Source: a virus. Taken from it: a DNA stretch of 64,000 nt. The position numbers were made by a program, and so were the translations under genes. Below the pieces are notes generated by a model. It was given only the letters and a program-made list of their open reading frames with translations. It had not been told where the DNA came from and did not search any database. The DNA is taken from positions 62,001 through 126,000 of IMG/VR virus record IMGVR_UViG_3300044568_006268; one strand, 5' to 3'. Numbering within the stretch: position 1 is the first letter of the stretch; the number at the start of each line of letters is the position of its first letter. Positions 1 to 5,728 of the stretch are shown here, in pieces.

Positions 1-269
1 TCACGGAATTCCTCATCTTTTACGTTTCTCCAAAGATCTGGTGTAACTCCGATAAGTTCACCAGCTAATCCTCTCTTTTCCCACATTGCTTGCATTTTAG
101 CAAGTCCAGCATGTCTCCATGAAGAACTCATTACAATCTTAGCTCCAGTTTCATCTACAATTCGTTTTAGATTGTCCATGAAATGTTGATGGAATATTTG
201 ACCAAACTCATCGTGACCTTGTCCTATCACGTTAAGCACTCCGTCGATATCAAGAAATATTACTTTCAT
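1..269 (-). CDS. HAD-superfamily phosphatase, RNA-repair type (3' part beyond window)
   Basis: The N-terminal 89 residues are visible and the C-terminus lies outside the window. The protein opens with LDIDGVLN, the HAD nucleophile motif with two aspartates, and has SSSWR near residue 50, a motif II seen in small HAD domains linked to 'Swiss army knife' RNA-repair proteins. A 5' or 3' polynucleotide phosphatase role is inferred from this resemblance and from the RNA ligase and CCA-adding enzyme elsewhere in the window. The start ATG overlaps the stop of the upstream gene (ATGA), so the genes are coupled. Confidence 0.7.
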   Translation of the reverse strand, partial: MKVIFLDIDGVLNVIGQGHDEFGQIFHQHFMDNLKRIVDETGAKIVMSSSWRHAGLAKMQAMWEKRGLAGELIGVTPDLWRNVKDEEFR

Positions 270-535
270 AACTTAAAGTATTTGCCTACTTTATCTAGCA
301 TTACCATATCTCGATTATCTTTAAAGGGCAGATCATCAATATCTTCGTATAAGTTTTGAACAAATACGTCTGCTTTATTTTTTGCAATGTAATTATTAAG
401 TTCCTTACGTTTTAAAGCAATTACAATTTCTTTAAGTTCGTCGACAGATAAGCCATCCAAATCACCAGATCCATCACTATAAACTTTGATTTCTCGAGCA
501 AGTGTAATAATAAAATTTGGTGATGATTTAACCAT
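266..535 (-). CDS. hypothetical protein, 89 aa
   Basis: A charged small protein with no recognised motif. It lies in a tight run: its stop overlaps the start of the HAD gene and its start overlaps the stop of the gene upstream. No signal peptide or membrane segment is visible. Confidence 0.65.
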   Translation of the reverse strand: MVKSSPNFIITLAREIKVYSDGSGDLDGLSVDELKEIVIALKRKELNNYIAKNKADVFVQNLYEDIDDLPFKDNRDMVMLDKVGKYFKL

Positions 536-707
536 TTGATTTGTTCATTACGATTCCTAATTTATTCATATCAGCAAGATTTCCTTTAACATACTTTTTA
601 TTCCATTCTCCGTATGATAGGTTATAATTAATTTCCACCCAAAGATTAAAACCGCCAAACCATCTGCGAGTCCAAAAGTATTTTCCTGTTAGTCTTTTTT
701 CGTTCAT
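528..707 (-). CDS. hypothetical protein, 59 aa
   Basis: A short reading frame that exactly fills the space between two overlapping genes. Its ATG overlaps the TGA of the upstream gene and its TAA overlaps the start of the gene below. The product begins MNEKRLTGKYFWTRRWFGGF and is rich in aromatic residues. The coupling on both sides is the main evidence that it is real; the function is unknown. Confidence 0.65.
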   Translation of the reverse strand: MNEKRLTGKYFWTRRWFGGFNLWVEINYNLSYGEWNKKYVKGNLADMNKLGIVMNKSNG

Positions 708-1000
708 ATTAATTGGCCGTTTTCAATTTCTTCGGATCTCTTCAATAAACTAACTTCCTTTCTAATTTCACGTCTCCACCATTCCTTTGTAAGCTTAGGA
801 TTATGAATGTCCTTATAAATAGTAAATGCTACTTTAGGTTTTGCAATTTCTATTTCTTCACCCCATAAAATCCATTTCTTACGTTTAGTAATTTCCATAC
901 CATCGTAAAACTCGGTATATTCATAACTGTCGCATTCATTAGCTTCGCATTGAACGGCATATTGAAATTTTCTACCGTCGATTTCTATTTCTTTTAACAT
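704..1000 (-). CDS. hypothetical protein, 98 aa
   Basis: A soluble, charged protein with a FTIYKDIHNPKLT segment and a basic C-terminal half. No family is recognised. It is translationally coupled at both ends: TAATG with the gene above and ATGA with the gene below. Confidence 0.65.
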   Translation of the reverse strand: MLKEIEIDGRKFQYAVQCEANECDSYEYTEFYDGMEITKRKKWILWGEEIEIAKPKVAFTIYKDIHNPKLTKEWWRREIRKEVSLLKRSEEIENGQLI

Positions 1001-1191
1001 TATTCATTAGATATTAAGGCACCTAGCCAAGTTAATTCAAGTCCAACAACAAGTATTCTTCCACCGATAGAGTCAAATAACCACCAATGCATAGGATTAA
1101 AGTCCATAGCAACGAAAGAACCTACTACATAACATGATATATGCAATAGAATATAAAGCGCGAGTTTAAATAGATTTCTCTTCATTATCAA
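1000..1191 (-). CDS. small membrane protein
   Basis: About 61-63 residues with two hydrophobic stretches, one near the N-terminus (LFKLALYILLHISCYVVGSF) and one at the C-terminal end. The start may be the first or the third codon (both ATG). It overlaps the end of the gene above, as is usual in this phage. The function is unknown. Confidence 0.6.
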   Translation of the reverse strand: MIMKRNLFKLALYILLHISCYVVGSFVAMDFNPMHWWLFDSIGGRILVVGLELTWLGALISNE

Positions 1192-1411
1192 GTATTTGAT
1201 TTTGGGTAGTATTAACTGATGCCGGAAATAACATTCGAGTAAGTAACATCATTAAGAACATATCGTTATACGATACGAAAGGTCCATCAAAAATTCTTGG
1301 TACAGTAAGATTCCAAAGAATCATGGTTGGAAATGCAAATACGGCAATTACAATAGCAGCAAGAATAAAATACTGAAAAGTTGCACTTATTCCGAGTAAG
1401 ATTGTCTTCAT
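1166..1411 (-). CDS. small membrane protein, first gene of an operon
   Basis: An 81-residue protein with an N-terminal hydrophobic helix and a second hydrophobic region. It is the first gene below the promoter at 1441-1501, so it heads the operon that runs down to the HAD gene. No family is recognised. Confidence 0.6.
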   Translation of the reverse strand: MKTILLGISATFQYFILAAIVIAVFAFPTMILWNLTVPRIFDGPFVSYNDMFLMMLLTRMLFPASVNTTQNQILDNEEKSI

Positions 1412-1440
1412 AATAAATAGTTTATTGTTATATGTTTGAA

Positions 1441-1501
1441 AGAGTAAATATAATCAACATTATCTAAAAATGAAAACTTTAGAGCATTTAGTTATTAACA
1501 A
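1441..1501 (-). promoter_or_regulatory. class A phage promoter, copy 1
   Basis: On the minus strand TTGTTAATAAC is followed by TTTTCA and, 24 nt from the start of that TTTTCA, by TATATTTA. The layout and spacing match the other class A copies. An ACATATAAC element follows at about 1419-1432, so two motif types may act in tandem here. Confidence 0.7.
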
Positions 1502-1592
1502 ATACAACAAAAGCTCAATCTTACGATTAAGCTTTATCGAAGGTATATTAGGCCATACCAATAACCAGGACCTTTTCCCTAGGGAAATGTCG

Positions 1593-1675
1593 TGACCAAA
1601 GAGGGACTCGAACCCTCACGCTCAAAGAGCACCAGCTTCTTAGACTGGCGTGTCTACCAATTCCACCACTCGGCC
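1593..1675 (-). tRNA. tRNA-Leu(AAG)
   Basis: Class II tRNA: acceptor GGCCGAG, leucine-type D arm, variable arm stem GCTC/GAGC and a standard T arm. The anticodon loop is CTAAGAA, giving AAG. A34 in a bacterial-type leucine tRNA is unusual. CCA is not encoded. Confidence 0.85.
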
Positions 1676-1677
1676 GT

Positions 1678-1802
1678 AATGAGCAATCCTATGGAATTAC
1701 TGCAGTTTATCCAAAGGTCGTATATAGCTTGCAGACTAAGATTCTGCTGGATTTTCACCTTCATAAAGCTGGATATCAACGACCCTTATCGCGATTCTCA
1801 TT
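1678..1802 (-). ncRNA. structured spacer RNA
   Basis: The gap between two tRNAs is closed by AATGAG/CTCATT. Inside are nested stems GGTCGT/ACGACC and AGCTT/AAGCT and a tRNA-arm-like hairpin with stem GCAGA/TCTGC and a 7-nt loop. It has no T-loop consensus and no long reading frame. It could be a decayed tRNA, a processing spacer or a separate RNA. The fold was made by eye. Confidence 0.35.
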
Positions 1803-1803
1803 G

Positions 1804-1877
1804 TACCCGAGATGGGACTCGAACCCACACTGTACAGGGTTTAAGTCTGATGCCTCTTCCAATTGGGCTACCCGGGC
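1804..1877 (-). tRNA. tRNA-Leu(TAA), short variable loop
   Basis: Acceptor GCCCGGG pairs with CTCGGGT, the anticodon loop is CTTAAAC (TAA), and the T arm is standard. The variable loop is short, unlike the class II form expected for bacterial leucine tRNA. The amino acid is read from the anticodon only. Confidence 0.75.
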
Positions 1878-1880
1878 AAA

Positions 1881-2003
1881 TTAAAGAAGTAAGAAAATGA
1901 ACTCCTTAACAGCTGAACGTTCAATAACTTTAAGAATCATTTTGCTTGTATCTCTAGGATTTGCAACTCCTATAAATTCACAAAATGCTTTTTGTTTATT
2001 CAT
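1881..2003 (-). CDS. hypothetical peptide, 40 aa, between tRNAs
   Basis: An ATG-started frame encoding a peptide that begins MNKQKAFCEFIGVANPRD and ends in a hydrophobic LLL tail. It fills a gap between two tRNA genes, and its TAA lies next to the 5' end of tRNA-Leu(TAA). It may be real or an accident of an AT-rich spacer; no homology is recognised. Confidence 0.4.
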   Translation of the reverse strand: MNKQKAFCEFIGVANPRDTSKMILKVIERSAVKEFIFLLL

Positions 2004-2043
2004 TATTGTTCATTTCAATTTTGTTATTGCATTATTAGGAATA

Positions 2044-2116
2044 ACGATACTATAGGACTCGAACCTATACCTTCCAGCTCGCTCGCCGGAATTCTACCAA
2101 ATTAAACTAAATACCA
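2044..2116 (-). tRNA. tRNA-like gene with an 8-nt anticodon loop lacking U33
   Basis: The acceptor (TGGTATT/AGTATCG), D arm and T arm (ATAGG/CCTAT) are tRNA-like. The anticodon stem TTCCGG/CTGGAA closes an 8-nt loop, CGAGCGAG, which contains no U at all. No anticodon can be assigned. It may be a decayed tRNA, a frameshift-type tRNA or a decoy. Confidence 0.55.
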
Positions 2117-2153
2117 ACCTTTTTATCTCAATAACAAAAGATGTCCTTCTTTG

Positions 2154-2226
2154 TACCTAAGGAGGGATTCGAACCCACACTGTCATGCTCCTAAGGCATG
2201 TGCCTCTTCCGTTGGGCTACTTAGGC
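2154..2226 (-). tRNA. tRNA-Leu(TAG), short variable loop
   Basis: Acceptor GCCTAAG/CTTAGGT, anticodon stem CATGC/GCATG, loop CTTAGGA (TAG), standard T arm. The D arm and the short variable loop closely resemble the tRNA at 1804-1877, so the two form a pair of class I tRNAs with leucine anticodons. Confidence 0.75.
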
Positions 2227-2231
2227 AAATT

Positions 2232-2307
2232 GGTAAGTGATGGCCTACTTGTTACCATCTGTCTCTGTTTAGTTGCAACCACTAATCCTGAATGTAGAGA
2301 ACTTACC
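2232..2307 (-). ncRNA. cloverleaf-like RNA without tRNA consensus
   Basis: A perfect 7-bp closing stem GGTAAGT/ACTTACC flanks a 76-nt element. Directly inside its 3' side lies GATGG/CCATC, placed like a T stem, and in the middle TTAGT/ACTAA closes a 7-nt loop, placed like an anticodon arm. The T-loop consensus and U33 are missing. The ends are palindromic, so the strand is assumed from the neighbours. Confidence 0.4.
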
Positions 2308-2434
2308 TTTTGTTTTATGTTAGCTAATAAACATTGTTTCTAATGTTATTAACATCATCTTTTTAATTTTTGTACATTATAATATACATTAAGCCACAAT
2401 ATGACGTGTTTTGTATATTATAGTGTACATTTTG

Positions 2435-2507
2435 AGCTGACAATCAGGATCGAACTGATGACCTCTTCGATACCAACGAAGTGTTCTTCCAACTGAACTA
2501 TGTCTGC
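2435..2507 (-). tRNA. tRNA-Thr(GGT)
   Basis: Anticodon stem CTTCG/CGAAG with loop TTGGTAT. The acceptor GCAGACA/TGTCAGC has one mismatch. The T arm is standard and CCA is not encoded. Confidence 0.88.
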
Positions 2508-2514
2508 ATATTAC

Positions 2515-2612
2515 AGGGTTGTTAATTACCTCTTTCGAGGATTTCGGAGTTGAACCGATAGACAAAATTTCAAGTTTCGTGTTTAACCAATAGTTGTTTG
2601 CTGAAACAACCC
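2515..2612 (-). tRNA. aberrant tRNA-like gene, anticodon TGA (Ser?)
   Basis: An exact 8-bp end stem GGGTTGTT/AACAACCC fills the space between two threonine tRNAs. Inside are an anticodon arm CGAAA/TTTTG with loop CTTGAAA (TGA) and a T arm TCGG/CCGA. Extra sequence lies between the T arm and the 3' acceptor strand and forms CCTC-GAAA-GAGG. A 7-bp hairpin GTTGTTT/AAACAAC occupies the D-arm region. It is either broken or an insertion-bearing tRNA. Confidence 0.4.
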
Positions 2613-2617
2613 TTTTG

Positions 2618-2691
2618 AGCTGACAGTCAGGATCGAACTGACTCTGTTCCGGGTTACAAATCCGGTGCACCACCATTCATGCGTTGCCAGC
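2618..2691 (-). tRNA. tRNA-Thr(TGT)
   Basis: Acceptor GCTGGCA/TGTCAGC, D stem GCAT/GTGC, anticodon loop TTTGTAA (TGT) closed by CCGG/CCGG with an A.C mismatch, standard T arm. Confidence 0.85.
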
Positions 2692-2701
2692 ATATGTTTC
2701 G

Positions 2702-2772
2702 TTGGGATACTAGGTTTCGAACCTAGGCGGACTGGCTCAAAACCAGTAATGCTACCGTTACATCATATCCCA
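2702..2772 (-). tRNA. tRNA-Gln(TTG)
   Basis: Acceptor TGGGATA/TATCCCA begins with the U1-A72 pair typical of glutamine tRNAs. Anticodon stem ACTGG/CCAGT with loop TTTTGAG. Confidence 0.9.
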
Positions 2773-2778
2773 ATGTAG

Positions 2779-2849
2779 TTATCCGAGGTGGATTCGAACC
2801 ACCAATGACTGCACCAAAAACAGTAGTGTTACCGTTACACTATCGGACA
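2779..2849 (-). tRNA. tRNA-Gln(TTG), second copy
   Basis: Acceptor TGTCCGA/TCGGATA with U1-A72, anticodon stem ACTGT/GCAGT, loop TTTTGGT (TTG), T stem GGTGG/CCACC. It has the same anticodon as its neighbour but a different sequence. Confidence 0.88.
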
Positions 2850-2850
2850 G

Positions 2851-2924
2851 TGACCATAATAGGATTCGAACCTATAACCGCTGGTTTAGAAAACCAGTGC
2901 TCTATCCAATTGAGCTATATGGCC
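2851..2924 (-). tRNA. tRNA-Arg(TCT)
   Basis: Acceptor GGCCATA/TATGGTC, D stem GCTC/GAGC, anticodon stem CTGGT/ACCAG with loop TTTCTAA. AGA is the favoured arginine codon in AT-rich genomes. Confidence 0.92.
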
Positions 2925-2995
2925 AATTAAGTTCTCCAACCCTGGAACTTATACATATCATCATTAAGCGGTCACATAGAATGTGAGATATGTTG

Positions 2996-3081
2996 AAGAG
3001 AAGATGGGACTCGAACCCACAAACCGAATTAACGGTTAACGGATTAGCAATCCGCTGCAGTACCATTATGCTTACTTCTCT
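2996..3081 (-). tRNA. tRNA-Ser(GCT)
   Basis: Class II tRNA: acceptor AGAGAAG/CTTCTCT, anticodon stem GCGGA/TCCGT with loop TTGCTAA, long variable arm, standard T arm. Confidence 0.9.
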
Positions 3082-3086
3082 ATAAA

Positions 3087-3187
3087 AAGTTAAAGGCAGA
3101 ATTCCAAATCTGCATTTTTATTCTAAAACGAGAATAACGTGAGTTTTATCGATACGTCTATCGAGGCAATTATCACTACTTTAACTT
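3087..3187 (-). ncRNA. cloverleaf-like RNA without tRNA consensus
   Basis: A perfect 9-bp end stem AAGTTAAAG/CTTTAACTT encloses three arms in tRNA order. A long arm contains the hairpin CGATA-GACG-TATCG. A middle hairpin is TTATTCT/AGAATAA with a 6-nt loop. A last hairpin GCAGA/TCTGC abuts the closing stem like a T arm but has the loop TTTGGAAT. It lacks an anticodon loop with U33 and the T-loop consensus. The closing stem is symmetric, so the strand is inferred. Confidence 0.45.
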
Positions 3188-3189
3188 AA

Positions 3190-3279
3190 TGGAGGAGAGA
3201 GTGGGATTCGAACCCACGGAACGCTTTCACGCTCAATAGTTTTCAAGACTATCCTAATCAACCTCTCTAGCACCTCTCC
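3190..3279 (-). tRNA. tRNA-Ser(TGA) with encoded CCA
   Basis: Class II tRNA: acceptor GGAGAGG/TCTCTCC, anticodon stem ATAGT/ACTAT, loop CTTGAAA, long variable arm. It is one of only two tRNAs here with an encoded CCA end. Confidence 0.9.
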
Positions 3280-3285
3280 ATTATT

Positions 3286-3363
3286 TGGGGTGGAAGACGG
3301 GACTCGAACCCGCGATCTCTAGAACCACAATCTAGCGCTTTAACCAACTAAGCTACAACCACC
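3286..3363 (-). tRNA. tRNA-His(GTG) with encoded CCA
   Basis: Anticodon stem CTAGA/TCTAG with loop TTGTGGT. The 5' end supplies the extra G opposite C73 that is typical of histidine tRNAs, and CCA is encoded. Confidence 0.92.
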
Positions 3364-3376
3364 ATGTATAAAACAA

Positions 3377-3410
3377 AAAAGCTCGATTCATTTGATAGAA
3401 CCGAGCTTTG
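3377..3410 (-). terminator. hairpin terminator in front of tRNA-His (unit C)
   Basis: On the minus strand AAGCTCGGTTC pairs with GAATCGAGCTT and is followed by a T-run. It lies between the mini-ORF at 3444-3518 and tRNA-His, the same place as the hairpins at 5937 and 9272. Confidence 0.75.
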
Positions 3411-3443
3411 CAATTTAGTATTTATATTTTCACATAAGAACCA

Positions 3444-3518
3444 TCACACTTCGGTACTGTTTTCAGATCTTGTTAGATGCTGAAGCGACGTTAACGATAA
3501 TGTACTTGAAGTTCTCAT
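3444..3518 (-). CDS. 24-aa putative leader peptide (unit C)
   Basis: MRTSSTLSLTSLQHLTRSEN and four further residues: a peptide rich in serine, threonine and leucine. It follows a class B promoter and precedes a terminator hairpin and a tRNA block, an arrangement repeated three times. A leader-peptide or attenuation role is inferred from position only. Confidence 0.35.
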   Translation of the reverse strand: MRTSSTLSLTSLQHLTRSENSTEV

Positions 3519-3534
3519 TGTTTGTAATTTATTA

Positions 3535-3584
3535 TTTTTTATATATACTGTTATATGTCTAAAATTGCTGAGAGTTTCAAAAAA
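3535..3584 (-). promoter_or_regulatory. class B promoter-like motif, unit C
   Basis: On the minus strand GAAACT is followed, exactly 20 nt from its first base, by ACATATAACAGTATATATAA. The motif and the 20-nt spacing recur at 6125-6172 and 9454-9500, each upstream of a mini-ORF and a terminator. Confidence 0.6.
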
Positions 3585-3603
3585 CTTTCAATTTATTTTC
3601 TAG

Positions 3604-3700
3604 TGAAGACAATTGGGATCGAACCAATGGCACGCCTATGTTCCTTATCGATCATACCAATAAGTACTGAAGGTTGCTCTACCAACTGAGCTATATCTTC
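3604..3700 (-). tRNA. oversized tRNA-like gene, anticodon not assignable
   Basis: Acceptor GAAGATA/TGTCTTC, D arm GCTC/GAGC and T arm ATTGG/CCAAT are all perfect, but the gene is 97 nt long. The anticodon region holds an 8-bp hairpin CTTATTGG/TCGATAAG as extra sequence. No cut restores a normal arm with U33, so the identity is open. Confidence 0.55.
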
Positions 3701-3706
3701 ATTTGT

Positions 3707-3775
3707 AGCGGATTAAGGACTCGAACCTCGCCATTGGGTTATGAGCCCGATATGCTACCAATTACACTAAACCGC
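3707..3775 (-). tRNA. tRNA-Met(CAT), initiator-like
   Basis: The anticodon arm TCGGG-CTCATAA-CCCAA has the three G-C pairs typical of initiator tRNA. If position 1 is the T just upstream of GCGGTT, 1 and 72 are a T.T mismatch, another initiator trait. The T stem and acceptor have weak pairs, so it may be less functional than the one at 4737. Confidence 0.75.
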
Positions 3776-3777
3776 AA

Positions 3778-3876
3778 GATGACCTTAAGGATTCGAACCT
3801 TTAACTTGTTTCCTCTTTTAGTTTTGCAAACCTACTCAATTCTACCGTGCCCAATACACTATTGCCAATCGTCATT
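3778..3876 (-). tRNA. aberrant tRNA-like gene, anticodon GCA (Cys?)
   Basis: A T arm (AAGG/CCTT with loop TTCGAAT) and a loop TTGCAAA closed by a weak stem suggest a cysteine anticodon arm. The possible acceptor ATGAC/GTCAT is short and the total length is too great. It is probably a decayed or insertion-bearing tRNA; an intact tRNA-Cys lies at 5572. Confidence 0.3.
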
Positions 3877-3917
3877 TTCGAACATGACAGCCTTAAGTTA
3901 ATTACTCTTAAGATTTG

Positions 3918-3989
3918 TAGTCCCACCGGGAATCGAACCCGACTTTTCAGGATGAAAACCTGATGACCTAACCGATAGTCGATAGGACC
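3918..3989 (-). tRNA. tRNA-Glu(TTC)
   Basis: Acceptor GGTCCTA/TGGGACT, anticodon stem TCAGG/CCTGA with loop TTTTCAT, T stem TCGGG/CCCGG. Confidence 0.9.
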
Positions 3990-4034
3990 AATTAAGTTAT
4001 ATCAAATTCTCCCGCAGAGATACCGACCCATTGC

Positions 4035-4130
4035 TGAGCCAGAGAGGACTTGAACCTCTGATTCTCAATAACTAATTTAAAAGAATTAAAGAGTAGAGCT
4101 CTTCAACGATTTCGGCATTTCAGCTGGATC
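4035..4130 (-). tRNA. oversized class II tRNA-like gene; possible anticodon CTA
   Basis: The T arm AGAGG/CCTCT and an end stem GATCCAG/CTGGCTC (6 of 7 pairs) are visible in 96 nt. One reading gives the anticodon arm AAGAG-CTCTACT-CTTTA, with U33 and anticodon CTA (amber). Another reading removes 18 nt to give stem CTCAA/TTGAG with anticodon AGT, but then position 37 is T. The gene may also be broken. Confidence 0.3.
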
Positions 4131-4173
4131 TTTATGCCAACTTCCTAATCCTTAGTCCGTTTAATTCTTGTAG

Positions 4174-4247
4174 TATTATGTACGGGACTCGAACCCGTGT
4201 TATCAACGTGAAAGGCTGACGTCCTAGACCAACTAGACGAACATAAC
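4174..4247 (-). tRNA. tRNA-Glu(TTC), second copy
   Basis: Acceptor GTTATGT/ACATAAT is fully paired. Anticodon stem TCAGC/GTTGA with loop CTTTCAC, T stem ACGGG/CCCGT. Confidence 0.88.
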
Positions 4248-4251
4248 ATTT

Positions 4252-4464
4252 TTAAGCTTCTTCAGAGACAAGTCCTAAAACTTCTTCTCTGTAAATTTTA
4301 TTCAATTCACTTACTTCAATATCGATATTCGTTTGTGGATATCGGTGAAGTAAAATCTTAACTAATCTGATTCGTTTCTCAGCCAAATCTTGATTAAAGT
4401 CCATTTCAATCATTGCATCACTTAAATGAGATTGAATTGCGATTGATAATTTGATAGTTTCCAT
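4252..4464 (-). CDS. hypothetical protein, 70 aa
   Basis: A small acidic, mostly helical protein beginning METIKLSIAIQSHLSDAMIE. It is the only gene between promoter copy 2 and tRNA-Glu, so it is probably transcribed together with the tRNAs below it. The function is unknown. Confidence 0.6.
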   Translation of the reverse strand: METIKLSIAIQSHLSDAMIEMDFNQDLAEKRIRLVKILLHRYPQTNIDIEVSELNKIYREEVLGLVSEEA

Positions 4465-4485
4465 AATGTGATTGTTTAATTTTAA

Positions 4486-4546
4486 TAAGTAAAACTAATC
4501 AATTTAATTGACATATGGAAATTATTTTTCAAAAAGTTATTAACAA
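4486..4546 (-). promoter_or_regulatory. class A phage promoter, copy 2 (TAGTTTTA subtype)
   Basis: TTGTTAATAAC, then TTTCCATATGTC, then TAGTTTTAC 24 nt from the start of TTTCCA on the minus strand. It serves the small gene and the tRNAs below. Confidence 0.7.
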
Positions 4547-4558
4547 TTTTAAAATAAA

Positions 4559-4732
4559 AAGTTTGTCACCGGCACAGATTGGTGAATACCCAAGTACAAC
4601 CGAATGTACCCGATACCTTACTAACAAAATGAACGGATCTGTGTTTCCTGTATGCGGCAAGTGACCTCCTTCCTTGCTTGTGTTTCCGTATCGATGTGTG
4701 CGGCAACATACCATTTTGAGTTCAACAAACTT
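4559..4732 (-). ncRNA. candidate structured RNA, ~175 nt
   Basis: An 8-bp end stem AAGTTTGT/ACAAACTT encloses a second exact stem CAAAATG/CATTTTG, a stem GTATG/CATAC and a hairpin GTACA-TTCGGT-TGTAC. The strings CACAGAT and ATCTGTG could pair across stems as a pseudoknot. A T-rich tail follows on the minus strand. A 61-codon frame over this region runs into the promoter and does not look like protein. Confidence 0.45.
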
Positions 4733-4736
4733 CTTG

Positions 4737-4809
4737 TAGCGGGAGCAGGACTCGAACCTGCGACCTTTGGGTTATGAGCCCACTGAGCTACCAACTGCTC
4801 TATCCCGCA
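4737..4809 (-). tRNA. initiator tRNA-fMet(CAT)
   Basis: The D stem GAGC/GCTC, the anticodon arm GTGGG-CTCATAA-CCCAA with three G-C pairs, and a T.T mismatch at position 1/72 all mark an initiator tRNA. T stem GCAGG/CCTGC. Confidence 0.88.
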
Positions 4810-4835
4810 ATATACCTTTTAAGTAGAACCATCAA

Positions 4836-5027
4836 CTATATTTCTGTTGATGATTCTAATTGTCTTAATTTTAAACCTTCTTCAATTGTTTGAATGATGT
4901 CCTCAATTATTTGAGCTCGCGTAACATCAAAGTTACCATTCATTCCATTCAAATCTTTTGCATCAATTGCAATAGATCCTACTGACTTACCGTCTTTCTG
5001 TAATTCAATTACTAATGTATCAAACAT
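4836..5027 (-). CDS. hypothetical protein, 63 aa
   Basis: A small protein beginning MFDTLVIELQKDGKSVGSIA. It lies between the YkuK-like gene and the initiator tRNA inside the tRNA cluster. No family is recognised. Confidence 0.55.
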   Translation of the reverse strand: MFDTLVIELQKDGKSVGSIAIDAKDLNGMNGNFDVTRAQIIEDIIQTIEEGLKLRQLESSTEI

Positions 5028-5092
5028 AATATAGCTTTTTATTTAATTGTTTTATGCAATTTGAAATAAATTGTTTCTCTTCTTATTAACAT

Positions 5093-5551
5093 CTATCTAC
5101 AGATTCTATCAGCTACATATGAAGCCGAGCATGCATCTGGTTTACATCTAGCGTTATAACCTAATGATTCTACATAACCTAAAGCAGAACGCAGAATTGA
5201 ATTAGATTGATACTTAGGGTCTGGATTAAAATCCAAATCAATAAATGCAGGTTTTTCAATATCATTAGCTTCAAGCCATTGAGCTAATTCAACTGAATCT
5301 TCTACCTCTTTCCAAAGTCTAGTAAATCTATCTAAGATTCTAGGAATTGATTTACGAGAGTAGATAACGTGACCTCCTCGATTACCGTAATGTAAAACAA
5401 TAACCATTGCGTAAATTGTATTTCTTCCAATATTTTGCGAATCTGAACCGATATACATTTTGATGTCTTTACCAGTTGCGAGTTTGTCCTTTAAATAAGG
5501 AATTAAGTCAATTACTTGACCGTTTGTTAACGATTGAAATTTCCGGTCCAT
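5093..5551 (-). CDS. YkuK/DUF458-like RNase H-fold protein
   Basis: 152 residues. The strand MYIGSDSQ with an acidic residue at the first RNase H position, the later IDLDFNP and the overall size match the YkuK (DUF458) family, which has a predicted RNase H-like fold. The activity of the family is not established; a role in RNA turnover or processing is inferred from its place inside the tRNA cluster. The stop is TAA and the gene is not disrupted. Confidence 0.65.
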   Translation of the reverse strand: MDRKFQSLTNGQVIDLIPYLKDKLATGKDIKMYIGSDSQNIGRNTIYAMVIVLHYGNRGGHVIYSRKSIPRILDRFTRLWKEVEDSVELAQWLEANDIEKPAFIDLDFNPDPKYQSNSILRSALGYVESLGYNARCKPDACSASYVADRICR

Positions 5552-5571
5552 GATTATTAAATTTATGTTAG

Positions 5572-5642
5572 AGGCGAGTATAGGATTCGAACCTATGTAA
5601 CTGATTTTGCAGACCAGCGCCTAACCGCTCGGCCAACTCGCC
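5572..5642 (-). tRNA. tRNA-Cys(GCA)
   Basis: Acceptor GGCGAGT/ACTCGCC, anticodon stem CTGGT/ATCAG with loop CTGCAAA, standard T arm. Confidence 0.92.
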
Positions 5643-5647
5643 ATTTG

Positions 5648-5719
5648 TGACTCTAGAGAGACTCGAACTCCCATCTCCTGATCCGTAGTCAAGTGTTCTA
5701 TCCATTGAACTATAGAGCC
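5648..5719 (-). tRNA. tRNA-Arg(ACG)
   Basis: Acceptor GGCTCTA/TAGAGTC, anticodon stem CTTGA/TCAGG with loop CTACGGA. Confidence 0.92.
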
Positions 5720-5728
5720 ATTATTTTG

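Noticed and set aside
1592-1900. 102-aa plus-strand frame across tRNA genes
   Set aside because: It runs through tRNA-Leu(AAG) and tRNA-Leu(TAA) in antisense; no gene is credible there.
2389-2676. 95-aa minus-strand frame
   Set aside because: It passes through two Thr tRNAs and the aberrant tRNA between them.
3778-3876. second tRNA-Cys
   Set aside because: The D arm and acceptor do not fit; listed only as an aberrant tRNA-like gene.
4529-4714. 61-aa minus-strand frame
   Set aside because: It ends in the promoter box (LLITF), has an odd composition and overlies a stem-rich region, so an RNA is more likely.
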